Of a stretch of DNA of 60,000 bases, positions 30,665 to 40,883 are shown piece by piece. How positions within the stretch are numbered: the stretch's first letter is position 1; every line of letters begins with the position of its first letter. Both the position numbers and the translations under genes were made by a program. The notes under the pieces were generated by a model. The model made no database searches, was not told where the DNA came from, and saw only the letters and a list, made by a program, of their open reading frames with translations. Source of the DNA: Owenia fusiformis (lineage: Eukaryota; Annelida; Polychaeta; Sabellida; Oweniidae); NCBI GenBank assembly GCA_903813345.2, contig CAIIXF020000006.1, forward strand, positions 16,188,348 to 16,248,347. Reading direction: 5' to 3'.

Positions 30665-31653
30665 CGCTTTTTGTCATCGCCGTTTAAGGAAAACTGCTCA
30701 TCAGATTTTCTCCAAATTCGCAGAGATGATAGAGCATATGAAGTACTAGAGCTGATTAACTTTTGGGTGGCCATCTTGTTTTCTGGCGGCCATTTTGAAG
30801 GTTTTTCGAAAAATCTAGTCATCGCCATTTCAGGAAAACCGCTCATTGGATTTCCTTCAAATTTAAACAAATGATAGAGAATATCAATTACTAGAGCTGA
30901 TTAACTTTTGGGCGACCATCTTGTTTTCTGGCAGCCATTTTGAAGATTTTTCGAAAAATCTTGTCATCGACATTTCAGAAAATCCGCTCATCGGATTTCC
31001 TTCAAATTTACACACATGATATAGGATATCAAGTACTAGAGCTGATTAACTTTTGGGCGGCCATCTTGTTTTCTGGTGGCCATTTTGAAGGTTTTTCGAA
31101 AAATCTTGTCATCGCCATTTCAGGAAAACCGCTCATCGGATTTCCTTCAAATTTACACAAATGATAGAGGATATCAAGTACTAGAGCTGATTAACTTTTG
31201 GGCGGCCATCTTGTTTTCTGGTGGCCATTTTGAAGGTTTTTCGAAAAATCTTGTCATCGCCATTTCAGGAAAACCTCTCATCGGATTTCCTTCAAATTTA
31301 CACAAATGATAGAGGATATCAAGTACTAGAGCTGATTAACTTTTGGGCGGCCATCTTGTTTTCTGGCAGCCATTTTGAAGATTTTTCGAAAAATCTTGTC
31401 ATCGCCATTTCAGAAAATCCGCTCATCGGATTTTTTTCAAATTTACACACATGATAGAGGATATCAAGTACTAGAGCTGATTAACTTTTGGGCGGCCATC
31501 TTGTTTTCTGGTGGCCATTTTGAAGGTTTTTCGAAAAATCTTGTCATCGCCATTTCAAGAAAACCGCTCATCGGATTTCCTTCAAATTTACACAAATGAT
31601 AGAGGATATCAAGTACCAGAGCTGATTAACTTTTGGGCGGCCATCTTGTTTTC
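30665..31653 (+). repeat. 145-bp satellite, about 6.8 units in exact register
   Basis: GAGCTGATTAACTTTTGGG falls at 30749, 30894, 31039, 31184, 31329, 31474 and 31619, exactly 145 bp apart. Units contain GCGGCCATCTTGTTTTCTGG, TTTTTCGAAAAATC and CATCGCCATTTCAGGAAAAC. Variant types recur every third unit: CAGCCATTTTGAAGATTTTT with CACACATGA at 30929 and 31364. This suggests a 435-bp higher-order unit. 145 is not a multiple of three; open frames inside are artefacts. Confidence 0.95.
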
Positions 31654-33250
31654 TTGTTCTTGAAATTTGTAAACATAATAGGAGAACAGTTTTCCTGGTT
31701 CATAGTGTCTGCCTATTTGATGGTGTGATCTCGTTCACGTCCTGTGCCTTGTTAATCTTATATTGACTACCATGTTAGAAAACTGCTAATCTGAACATTT
31801 TTGGCTCGTTTGAAGGGTGTTTGGATGATACAGGTTTACTGTACTTATAATGAGAGAAATAGTCTCAACAAGAAAACAAAACAATGCCCCAAATTGAAAA
31901 CCTAGAAGTGTCTTACTTCATTGTCCTTTGGCACACTTGATCACTATGTTCTATCAAATAGATCCAACGCTTCATGGTCTTATTTACTGAGGTTAAATTG
32001 AAAATATGAGATATTCATGACATATGTAATATAATTGTTTGAGACCATCTGCAGAGAAACTGAACGTCCTGAGGTGAAATCTAGCAATGGCATGATCTTA
32101 CGTTGTCTTAGGCAATATTGATTTTCCTCTTCCATATTTGGACATACGTACATGTATGTGCCTAAGAGCATTCTATTTGAGTAACAACCCTTTTAATAAG
32201 TAACAGGATAATCTTCATCTTCTGGATAAAAATATTAGTAAAAATATCTAGGATTAGTAATCTAGGAAATTAACCCAGGGAAATTAAAACTTATGAGATT
32301 CAATCCCGTCAAAAGCTAAGATACAAAATTAATAACTAATAACACAAAACTAATCTTAGATTTTTTAAACGAGAAAATTAAAATTTTGAAATTTGAGAAA
32401 CTCAATGCGCTAATTGTGAAAGGAATAGATCTGCCATCCTCATAGTGCCAAAGAAAGTTGAGCTGATTCATTGATTTTGTAGACAATAAGCATTTATTAA
32501 AACATTATTTCTGACATGTCAGTTTGTTCAGATTGGCTGATTTATGTAACAATCTTGACCTTTTTATTAAAGTACATATACCTTGACTTTTACCTTTGAT
32601 GAGATACTGAGCCATCGTTGGTTTATTTACCATACACAGGTCATAATGTGACATGGTCAGTAAAATGTACTTAAAAAGTCATGAAAATGGTTGATAATAC
32701 ACTTGTATTATAAGGGAGTATCATTTGAACAAACTGGAGTAATAATTATAATTATAATTACTTTGTCACAATCATGAACCTCTGGTAAATATATCAATAT
32801 TGGCATTTCCTTTTAAAAATTAATTTTTCTTACAAAAATTTAATATGGCCCCATCCCGAACATAATTATTTAATCCTGCGCTCACATATCAATAGATTAA
32901 CTTATCTCTTATGACCTCTTGATCAATGACATTGTCTACGAGATCTGGCAATTGGGAATTATGCAGTGTTTATAATTTTTCTCAGATTGTTAGAATCGTG
33001 TGATTCTGATTATCAATTTGCTGATCATTAGATGACTGGGAATTTCAAGGTGTCTGTAATTTTTACAGGGAAAATAATTGCCTGTAATGACCTCCCCAAG
33101 CACGCAGTCTTTGAGAATCAGAAATTCTCTGGAATGTTTGTAATTATTTCTCAATGGCATTTTCATTAGCATAATGATAGTTTTCCGTGATGGGATGTAT
33201 TAAAGTATGAGTGTAAGTTTTACCATTAGGGATCCATGTATGTCTGGTAA
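31654..33250. other. AT-rich DNA, nothing recognised
   Basis: A small AATTAT repeat lies at about 32743-32760. No gene or family member recognised. Confidence 0.45.
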
Positions 33251-33253
33251 TTA

Positions 33254-33387
33254 TGTCACCATTAGAAGTGTTGACATATTGTTAAAATCCCAAATTTTTT
33301 GTGGATGGTTTTCAGCGGTCGGCATTTGGGTGTTGGTGTTCATTGGCTGAATTTTGGTGGTTGGTGTTCGATGTTCAGTGTTTGTAA
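33254..33387 (+). mobile_element. Stem-loop-headed element, copy d, left part (split by piggyBac-like element)
   Basis: TGTCACCATTAGAAGTGTTGACA, TATTGTTAAAATCCCAA, TTGGTGTTCG and GTGTTTGTAA match the family up to GTCTGTAA. The end TTAATGCCTCG lies at 34083-34093, beyond the piggyBac-like insertion. About 28 bp of the consensus (CAAATGGCAGG ... GCATG) are missing at the junction. Confidence 0.7.
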
Positions 33388-34082
33388 CCTTTAGCGTGCT
33401 GCCGGCGGACGCGTCCGCCGAGTCTAAAATGCCTCTCACAACTGCCGGCGGACCCGTATGCCCGATTTCAAACTTTTAAAAACTTTACTTTTTCGTGCCA
33501 TTCGTATTGTCCAATTAGATTGCCCGATTTATTCAGTGCCTACCATGACTTCCTGTTGACCTAGAAATGGCGATATTTCGAAAAATAATTCTCAATTCAA
33601 CAATTTAAACAGTGTTTTAGTCGTTTTTAGTGAACGAATCGTACAAAATGGTGGACAAATACGATCACAACGAAAATGTGGAGGAAATGGATTACGATTT
33701 CGAGCTCTTTAGGCTCTTGGAAGCCGATAACGGTCATCGAAAATAGAAACTAGAATATTTTCTGAATTGAAAAATTGAACATTCGATCGCTGCAAATTCC
33801 GATTTGGATTCTGACCAGATGAAGGGGCGGAGCGGCGGATTCCGGAGGAGTATTCATGGTTTATTTATGCCCAGTCGTGTTAATGTACGAAAAAATTCAT
33901 GAGAACATTTTTTTTCATGAGCCAGGCCACTGTATCTTCCCTTTGTGAAAATTTTATCCAGATTCATTCAGTAGTTATTGAGATATTAATTATTTAGTCC
34001 AGGCATATCATTTTTTGCACTCTTTGAAAAATAAGCCAGTTGCGTGGGATATATTTGCTGAAATAAGGCAGCATGGTAAAGG
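33388..34082 (+). mobile_element. PiggyBac-like non-autonomous element, 695 bp
   Basis: Ends are CCTTTAGCGTGCTGCC and, inverted, CCTTTACCATGCTGCC. TTAA follows the right end (34083-34086); GTAA precedes the left (33384-33387). CCTTT/CCCTTT ends with TTAA duplication are typical of piggyBac. Subterminal CGGCGGACGCGTCCGCCG (18-bp perfect palindrome, 33404-33421) and a second CCGGCGGAC are CpG-rich. Interior acidic frames look like a transposase N-terminus; the catalytic domain is absent. Confidence 0.75.
33648..33746 (+). pseudogene. PiggyBac-like transposase N-terminal relic
   Basis: A 32-codon frame starts at an ATG in a good eukaryotic context (ACAAAATGG). It is strongly acidic (NVEEMDYDFELF, LLEADN). 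A second acidic run in another position, NSDLDSDQ, starts at 33795. Acidic N-termini are common in piggyBac-family transposases. With the TTAA-flanked CCTTT ends this supports an internally deleted element; on its own it would be too short to call. Confidence 0.4.
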
Positions 34083-34095
34083 TTAATGCCTCGTT
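34083..34095 (+). mobile_element. Stem-loop-headed element, copy d, right remnant
   Basis: TTAATGCCTCGTT is the family's terminal sequence, displaced from 33254-33387 by the piggyBac-like insertion. Confidence 0.6.
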
Positions 34096-34109
34096 TATAA
34101 GAATAATTT

Positions 34110-34690
34110 AATGTCATTTAATCACATTAACTTCGACATCACCTAAACTTCGGCTATTCACCCTATTAGATGATACACCTATACACCCAAACTTCACCTT
34201 ATCACCCAAACATCACTTTTTAACTCAAACATCACCCTTTCTTCATTTAATCATCCAAATATCACATAAACATCACCTATTCACCCTAGCTTGATCTAAT
34301 CACCCAAAACATCACCTTATCACCCTAAACATCACATAACTGTCCAATACATCACCTAATCGCCCAAAACATATCATATTCATCCAAAAACATCATCTAA
34401 TCACCCAAAACATCACCTATTCAACAAACATCACCTATTCACACTAGCTTCGCCTATTCATCCAAAAATTACCTAATCACCTTAAACATCACCTAATCAC
34501 CCAAAACATTACCTATTCATCCAAAACATCATTTAATCACCTAAAACATAACAAATTCATCCAAAACATCATCTAATCAGCCAAAACATCACCCATTCAA
34601 CAAACATTACCTAATCATCTAAACATCACCTATTCAATAGACACCCAAACTTATCTTATCCTTAACTTCGACAAATCATCCTACACCTTA
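34110..34690 (+). repeat. About 20-bp minisatellite, degenerate
   Basis: The unit CATCACCTAATCACCCAAAA repeats about 28 times with many substitutions and small indels (CATCACCTATTCACCCTAGC and so on). The strand is almost free of G. Confidence 0.9.
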
Positions 34691-34868
34691 AAGTTACATC
34701 TCCTATTGATAAGAAAGAGAAATGTTTGGAAGAAAATACCACTCCCAAAACAAACTCACAAAAATTGAATTGCCGGAAATGAAGTCAGTCCGCAAAAACA
34801 GTTTCCATATAATACCGGTGTAAATGAAACATTTTAAACATGAAACCCTCAAACCTGATGGCTCCTAT

Positions 34869-35503
34869 TAGTGGTGTAGATAAGTACTCACGTAGTCATC
34901 GAATCGTCTCGCCAAGGTGTTATAGAATTCGGCTCGATTAGGAGTTCAGATTTCGCGAATTATTACACGAGTCTGAGACTCACAAATTTGTATTCGTATT
35001 CGCGATTTCACAGCGAATCCTGACGTCAAATGCATTGTTTTTTCTTACAAACAAGGTGAAACTATGTACAAATGATTGTTCCGTGTGTATCATTTGTTTT
35101 TATTTGAATGAATATGAGTAATAAATCTAATTTAAATGAAATATTTTTGAGTTTATTTTTTAATTCCATGATTAATTCAGTCCGTAGAACCGGAAATGAA
35201 AGTGCTGCAACAATGTGTGGCGGGAAACATAAAATAAACAATTTTTCAATTTTTGTCGTAATTAATCGTAAGTATGTTATTTAAATCGGTAGATATGGAC
35301 AACTCTTGATATACCTAGCGTACCTAGGGTATTGTGCAAGTGAACAACATTGAAAAAAGGACTAAAAAACGACCATATGACATGCAATGGTAAGATTTTT
35401 TCTTGTTTATTTTTTTGATGAAAAATCGCGATTCTTATTCGATCTCCGACTCAAAATCACGCGAATTACTCGATTCCCAAAATCCCCGCGAGTTACAACA
35501 CTA
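34869..35503. mobile_element. hAT-like non-autonomous element with perfect 8-bp target duplication
   Basis: GCTCCTAT occurs at 34861-34868 and 35504-35511. The left end is TAGTGGTGTAGATAAGTACTC and the inverted right end is TAGTGTTGTAACTCGCGGGG; TAGTGTT ends are typical of hAT elements. Subterminal parts carry inverted TCGCGAATTA / TAATTCGCGTG and ATTCGCGATT / AATCGCGATT words. The 635-bp interior has no transposase. Confidence 0.85.
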
Positions 35504-35511
35504 GCTCCTAT

Positions 35512-35985
35512 AGTGAAATAATCATAGTTTATTGTGATATTCTTTCTTTCTATTTCTAAAACAATATCTAAATTATGGCTTTAGTGTTATGGTTTATTTT
35601 CTGTGTTGTGTTGATATATAATTATATAGGAATTTTGAGTCTCAATTTAATTCTCTAGATGTGTTTTGACTGATTAATTAAGTAACCCCTAATTACACAA
35701 TTCAATCGGGAAATATGGAGGAAAAGGGTGGAAATTAGAGGAAGTTGGCTTCCCTGCTAAGTATTAATTATCTGGATGCGAAAAGTTTAAGGTCAAGATG
35801 TTCTCATACTGTATTTATTCTACAAGAATGTAATAATGACAAACATGTGGTTAATACATAACTCTTCTTGAAAGTGAAGTAGTATTTTTCATTTGTTAAA
35901 TAAAAATAGGTTATTTCTATTTTTATCTCATGACCAGAAATGGTAACATAAAATCTTTTTTCATAAGATTCAATTTTTTTTCATC
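35512..35985. other. AT-rich DNA, nothing recognised
   Basis: No gene or repeat family identified. Confidence 0.45.
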
Positions 35986-35989
35986 TTAA

Positions 35990-36088
35990 TGTCACCACGG
36001 CAACTTTTTGGGACGGTGTTTGGCATTTGGTGTTCGGTGTCTGTAACAAATGGCAGTTGGTGACATTTTGCATGTTAGTGCCTTGTAT
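35990..36088 (+). mobile_element. Stem-loop-headed element, copy e
   Basis: It runs TGTCACCACGGCAACTTTTT, GGTGTTCGGTGTCTGTAACA, GGCAGTTGGTGACATTTTGC and TTAGTGCCTTG. The right half of the head stem and the GTCTC section are missing, so this copy is shortened. Confidence 0.65.
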
Positions 36089-36748
36089 AATAATTCACTT
36101 AAGCCTTATATTGGTTTTTTCCAATTTTCTAATGGAGAACAGCAAAGAGGATACTTCTTCAAACAAATCAGATGCTTTGACATTTTTGTTCAGAATGACA
36201 TAATTAGCAGATTATTTCATTGCATGCGAATGTCATATATATCAATAACTTTTCCGAACGTTAACTAAAGCAATGCAATAAGGGAATAGTCCTTCAGTTT
36301 GATTGGTACGTATGGTGAATTATATCGAAAGAATCTGCAGAAATTATATTGAACCAGAGCAAGTATAGTTAATTGAAGTTGAGGAGTAAGAGGGCGACAT
36401 ACTCGAATATTTACTAATTGATAACAATGTAAATCATTACTACTGAATACAGAAAGTAATTACATTAACTTTATTATGATTGATTGGGAAACACGAAAAA
36501 TTAACTGATAGCAAAATTGGAGTAATTTATGTAAACTATTTCATGAATGAAGGTGTAACCTTGGCTTGACATTCTCATACTAAGTGAATTCTACATCAGA
36601 GATTTAATAAAGGTATGTTCATTTTCCAAATAACATTTATAAGTTAATAAGCTCAGTAATTATTACTTTCTGTAAAATGAAAGTTTGCATTTGCATGTAA
36701 GCGCAACTAGATTTTACATGTATTAGTCTTAGTATACATTATGCTATA

Positions 36749-37326
36749 CAGTGCGTCCCAAAAAATGCAACAAGCAAAAACATTGTAAAACCACAAAATC
36801 TGCAGTATTACATCAACTTATTTCTTTCCAATGGTATATGTCATTTATTTATATATGACCACAGACCACTGTCTTAAAGGTGTTTCCTTTTTACTGTTTT
36901 GTACAAATGCTCTATCATTAAATTCCCACATAGAAAATGTCACAAAAAACTTTTCATACAAAAAAATGGAGAGTATTGTATTTTTATGCTAATGGGAATC
37001 AATGTATATTTGACATTGGAAAATTTATATGTCAGGTACTGGGGTTTACATAATGTCAGCTTCATCCATATTTAAATATGAATCTATAAATCAAAACAAA
37101 TTGATGCTTTCTGATCTGGGTCTTTCATCCGCCAACTCAGATTTACAATTGTACATATCAGTAAATCACTAAAGCAGGTTGTCAAATGAGATGAAAGTTT
37201 GTCTCCCACATAAATACATCAAGCACAATTCAGTACATCTGTAAACATTGGAGATATTTTTACAAAAACAAAATGGATCAAAAGCGTGAAATATCCAAGG
37301 AAAATATGGAAGAGCCGTATAGGTAA
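36749..37326 (+). mobile_element. Mariner/Tc1-like left end with transposase start relic; right end not found
   Basis: CAGTGCGTCCCAAAAAA preceded by TA (36747-36748) is a mariner-type end. No inverted partner was found downstream, so the limit given is only the end of the next relic. At 37273-37326 a 17-codon frame reads MDQKREISKENMEEPYR and stops; REISKE is a common start of Tc1-like transposase helix-turn-helix regions. The link between the two is inferred. Confidence 0.45.
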
Positions 37327-37329
37327 CAC

Positions 37330-38100
37330 TTCAAATTGTATAAAAATTCAGAAAGATTAGTAACTTTATTCAAATTTTTGAGAGAGCTCATATATTATAC
37401 ATAAAAGCAGACGGACATTTGAAAAGCTGATCCCTACATAAATAGGTATTAAAATAGATTGATTTATTGATTAATTACAGTGCAGGTTTTGATTATGTGT
37501 GCTGATGAGAAATTAATGATTGAATAGGTGTGATAACATCATCACCATTTCATACTTGACTGCACCTAAAATACTTCATCCTTCTAGATATTCCTCAATT
37601 TCCCTGCTCGCAGAGTCTAGTTATAAACTACTATAAAGACAAAGCTCTTTTTAGAAGTGAAGTTGAACGAATGCAAAAGGTATTCCTCAATATAAATTCA
37701 ATGATAAATATTTGTGATTTATATCTATTTTTGAGTGACGTGCGGTGTGATGAATATCTGTGAATTTACATTAACTTTAGGGTTCAGGATTTCTTTTCAA
37801 TTTTACAACACATTATTTAAATGTTCAATATCCCGTCAGTATTTTTGCGAGGATCTTATGATTATTATTATGATTGAGTGGTTGTTTGTATGTGTTTTGT
37901 GGCTCATCAATGGATTGTAATTGTCATATCAGTTGCATTCATTAAGTTCTTTAGTTTCCAGTTGTAATATAAAAGTGAATTGGAATAACATGTAGATAAT
38001 GACTGATAAGACTAAAAATGAAAACAATATATATAATATACATGTATATAAAGAGGTTCATTAAAACAAAACGTATATGATAAATCACTGGAGTTATTTT
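37330..38100. other. AT-rich DNA; one shared short motif
   Basis: 37603-37650 carries the inverse of the AGAGCTTCGTCTTAACTAGA piece inside the MITE at 16553-16937. Otherwise nothing is recognised. Confidence 0.4.
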
Positions 38101-38159
38101 AAATATGTAGAACGTCACTAATTATCGTTTAATCTATTTATTGATTTAATTATTAATAT

Positions 38160-38380
38160 TAATTTTAAAATTGTTTATAGAGAATTACTAATTATTATTA
38201 TAAATAGAGCACCACTAATAAGAAAGTCTTATCATGTAGGGAATTACTAATTATTAAAATCATAAATAGAGCACCACTAATTAAGAAAGTCATATCATGT
38301 AGGGAATTACAAATTATGAAATTGTATATAGATAATCCTAGAAAATTTTATGTAGAGAATCACAAATACTAGAAGTGTTT
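38160..38380 (+). repeat. About 60-bp degenerate repeat, 4 units
   Basis: GAGAATTACTAATTATT starts at about 38181 and recurs at about 38240 and 38302, with a weaker copy at 38361. Units carry AAATAGAGCACCACTAAT and AAGAAAGTCNTATCATGTAG. Confidence 0.7.
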
Positions 38381-39379
38381 GTTGGAGATTAAAAAATAAA
38401 ATGATCTCAATTCCATTGAAAATATTGAGCCATCATTACTTGGAGATGGAATACTGTAGAAAAGTCAAGATGTTCATAAAAGTCATTCTCTAAATCATGC
38501 CATTCGATCATTTCTCCAAAATCGATGCATCACAGACCTTATATTTGGAAGTTGAGAAGGAAAATGAGAAGAACCTTTTTACCCCCTCTACCTTGGGACT
38601 TCCTGTTCCATATAAGGTCAGACGCAACAGCCATTTCCTTTTTCATGGTAATTAGAGGTAATGTTTCTGGTCATGTATGGAGATGACTTAACAAATCCAG
38701 AAATTACCAGACACTTTCTTTATCAGGAGAGCTGTCAACACATCTGATAAGAAGTGTTCTAAGCAGCTCTAGTGAAACTTGATGCTATGTTGGTCTAATA
38801 CAAGATGCAGCCTACTTGTAAATAAAATACAGTTATCCATGTACGTAATATATGGTTCAACAAAAAACAACAACTAAAAAACAACAACTAAATATGAGAA
38901 ACGTATGTGGTGTATGCCATGTTTATGTGTCTGATCATATGATCTTGAAATTATCCATCAATTTCTTAAGAAATTGGCGAAATTAAGGAAACCAGAAAAG
39001 ACATTTGATGAAAGGGCGGTGTTTATAGGCTGTATGAAATGCCCATGCATTAACGCTCACATATATGAGTTTTAAACATTAATTTAGTAGACTAAAGTGT
39101 TGATACGAAATCTCAGTAATAGTACCAGTTAGGAGATAAGGTGATGTCCGATTTAACATTACGATTGCTGGATATGGAGATTTGACTTTCTCAAAAAGGA
39201 ACTTCTCTCAGAATAATGTGTATCTGATGTATCTAATGTAATTCTCTGAGAAAAATGCACTTTTACTCAGACACATTTTTCATAATTCTTTCTTGGAAAA
39301 AGCAATGTAAGCTTGAAATATTTGACGAGCCTTGTTTAATTCTCTGAGAAAAACTATGGTATCCCAGCTTTAGTGGCTT
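38381..39379. other. AT-rich DNA, nothing recognised
   Basis: AATTCTCTGAGAAAAA occurs twice (about 39240 and 39339). No gene seen. Confidence 0.4.
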
Positions 39380-39451
39380 GCCCTTATGGCTCAGTGGTAG
39401 AGCATCAGACTTTGTAGTGGAAAGCCCTTAGTTTGATTCCCGCAAAGGTCC
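39380..39451 (+). repeat. tRNA-derived SINE head or tRNA pseudogene
   Basis: TGGCTCAGTGG (39387-39397) is a perfect polymerase III A box and GTTTGATTCC (39431-39440) is close to a B box, with near-normal spacing. The D-arm GGCTCAGTGGTAGAGC is tRNA-like. The acceptor and anticodon stems do not pair well, so this is not a functional tRNA. It directly adjoins the inverted-arm family at 39444. Confidence 0.65.
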
Positions 39452-39582
39452 ATGTGCAGTATGGCAAATGATTTTGATTGGTCATATCTTTCACCATGGG
39501 TACTTTCTGGCCATCAATACAGTGGTTTTTATGAAACCTATATGTTTTCTTTCAAGTGAAGTCCCCATGATAGTAAAATATT
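39444..39582 (+). repeat. Inverted duplication, left arm (SINE body)
   Basis: AAAGGTCCATGTGCAGTATG through CATGATAGTAAAATATTA is inverted at 39851-39987. A fragment, AGTATGGCAAGTGATTTTAG, is also at 16186. The tRNA-like head immediately upstream suggests that this is a SINE body. Confidence 0.7.
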
Positions 39583-39850
39583 AACCCAAATCTCTGATGT
39601 TATTTTTCCATAGGGAAAACTCATGCTATCCATTGTTTTCAGCATAAATTTGGTCATCAAAAATGGATATCTTCAAAACTAGACTTTCAATACCATTCTA
39701 CTTTGAAGAAGTTTTAGACCCCTTGTTGAATAATCTTTTCATGCAATAAAAACCAGAAAAAGAAGATTCTCTTTTGAGTAAATAGGTTAAACATTTAAAA
39801 AAAAATGTTGACATGGGGTCCCTATTCATAATATTTTGAATTGTTTGATT

Positions 39851-39987
39851 GATATTTTATCATTATGGGCACTTCACTTGAAAGAAAACATATTTTTTAA
39901 TAAAAACCTCTATATTTATACCCAGAAAGTACTCATGGTTAAAGATATGACTGTCTAAAATCACTTGCCATACTGCACATGACCTTT
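39851..39987 (-). repeat. Inverted duplication, right arm
   Basis: Reverse complement of the left arm with scattered changes (CAAGTGATTTTAG versus CAAATGATTTTGA). The tRNA-like head is not visible beyond 39987, so this arm looks truncated. Confidence 0.7.
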
Positions 39988-40180
39988 AGCACAGTCCCAA
40001 AGATATTTGTTGGAGTTGACTTAAAACATTTGAAGATGTTCAATGATGAAAGGAGATTTTTGTCAGGAAAGTTGCGGAAACTTCAGCAATCATAATAATT
40101 TCTTTTGCCAATCAATATTTTCATTTGGGTATGTAAACAAACCAAGGATCAAAAACAAATTACCCTGAGTCATCAGTCCT

Positions 40181-40322
40181 CTAGCCAAAAATTCTTTCAA
40201 AATCATCACCATTTGCAGCAGCTTTCAATTGATTTTTGGCCAAAGTTGTCAAATGTGACCCCCCTTAGAATTTTTTGAAAAGTGACCCCCCCCCCCCTTG
40301 GCAAAAGCTGGCTCAAGCCTGG
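40181..40322 (+). mobile_element. CCCGTAGCC-family fragment
   Basis: CTAGCCAAAAATTCTTTCAA to GACCCCCC and TTGGCAAAAGCTGGCTCAAG matches the inner and right parts of 40671-40875. The terminal AGGCCCGTAGCC is lost. It contains a run of about 14 C. Confidence 0.6.
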
Positions 40323-40670
40323 TCATCAGACAGCTTATCTTTCTCCCCTCTGACTATTACAGATTTTAAAAATTTTAGTACTGGTGAATCTTAATCATCT
40401 CGAATGTAGCTTGCTTTTTATGGGACTTTGAATCTGAAATGAATGAACTCTACAGGTATACCTAAAAAATGTGGTACGAACATGAGTGGATATGGTTCAA
40501 ATCAAAGAATTATTTCTTTTCTAAATATAGTGTAGATCCAGTTAATGTTTTTAAATCATTTATATCATATATTAAGTTTATCATTTGCAATACATGTTAT
40601 ACCAGCCAGGTTAATGTCTTGCAGATGGTTGGGAATCTTGGCTTCTGGACCCAAGAAACCTCTCTTCACC

Positions 40671-40875
40671 AGGCCCGTAGCCAGGGGGAGGGGGTTCGAT
40701 GGGTTCGAGCGAACCCCCCCCCCTGGCCAAAAATTCTTTCAAAATCATGCAGTTTTTCATCATTCTGAGTACTTTTAAGTTATTTTGGCCATTTTGAACC
40801 AAAATTGTCAAAAGTGAACCCCCCTGGAATTTTTCAAAAGTGAACCTCCCCTTGGCAAATCCTGGCTACGGGCCT
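40671..40875. mobile_element. AGGCCCGTAGCC inverted-repeat element, 205 bp
   Basis: AGGCCCGTAGCCAGG is inverted as CCTGGCTACGGGCCT. Flanks TCTTCACC (40663-40670) and GCTTCACC (40876-40883) match at 7 of 8 positions, suggesting an 8-bp hAT-type duplication. The interior contains GGTTCGAGCGAACC-type palindromes and C-runs. Several related copies occur in this window. Confidence 0.8.
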
Positions 40876-40883
40876 GCTTCACC

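Noticed and set aside
30671-31599. Series of near-identical 74-77 codon plus-strand frames (FSGGHFEGFSKNLV type)
   Set aside because: They repeat every 145 bp because of the satellite; each stops within the next unit.
39380-39451. Functional tRNA gene
   Set aside because: Acceptor and anticodon stems do not pair, despite a perfect A box.
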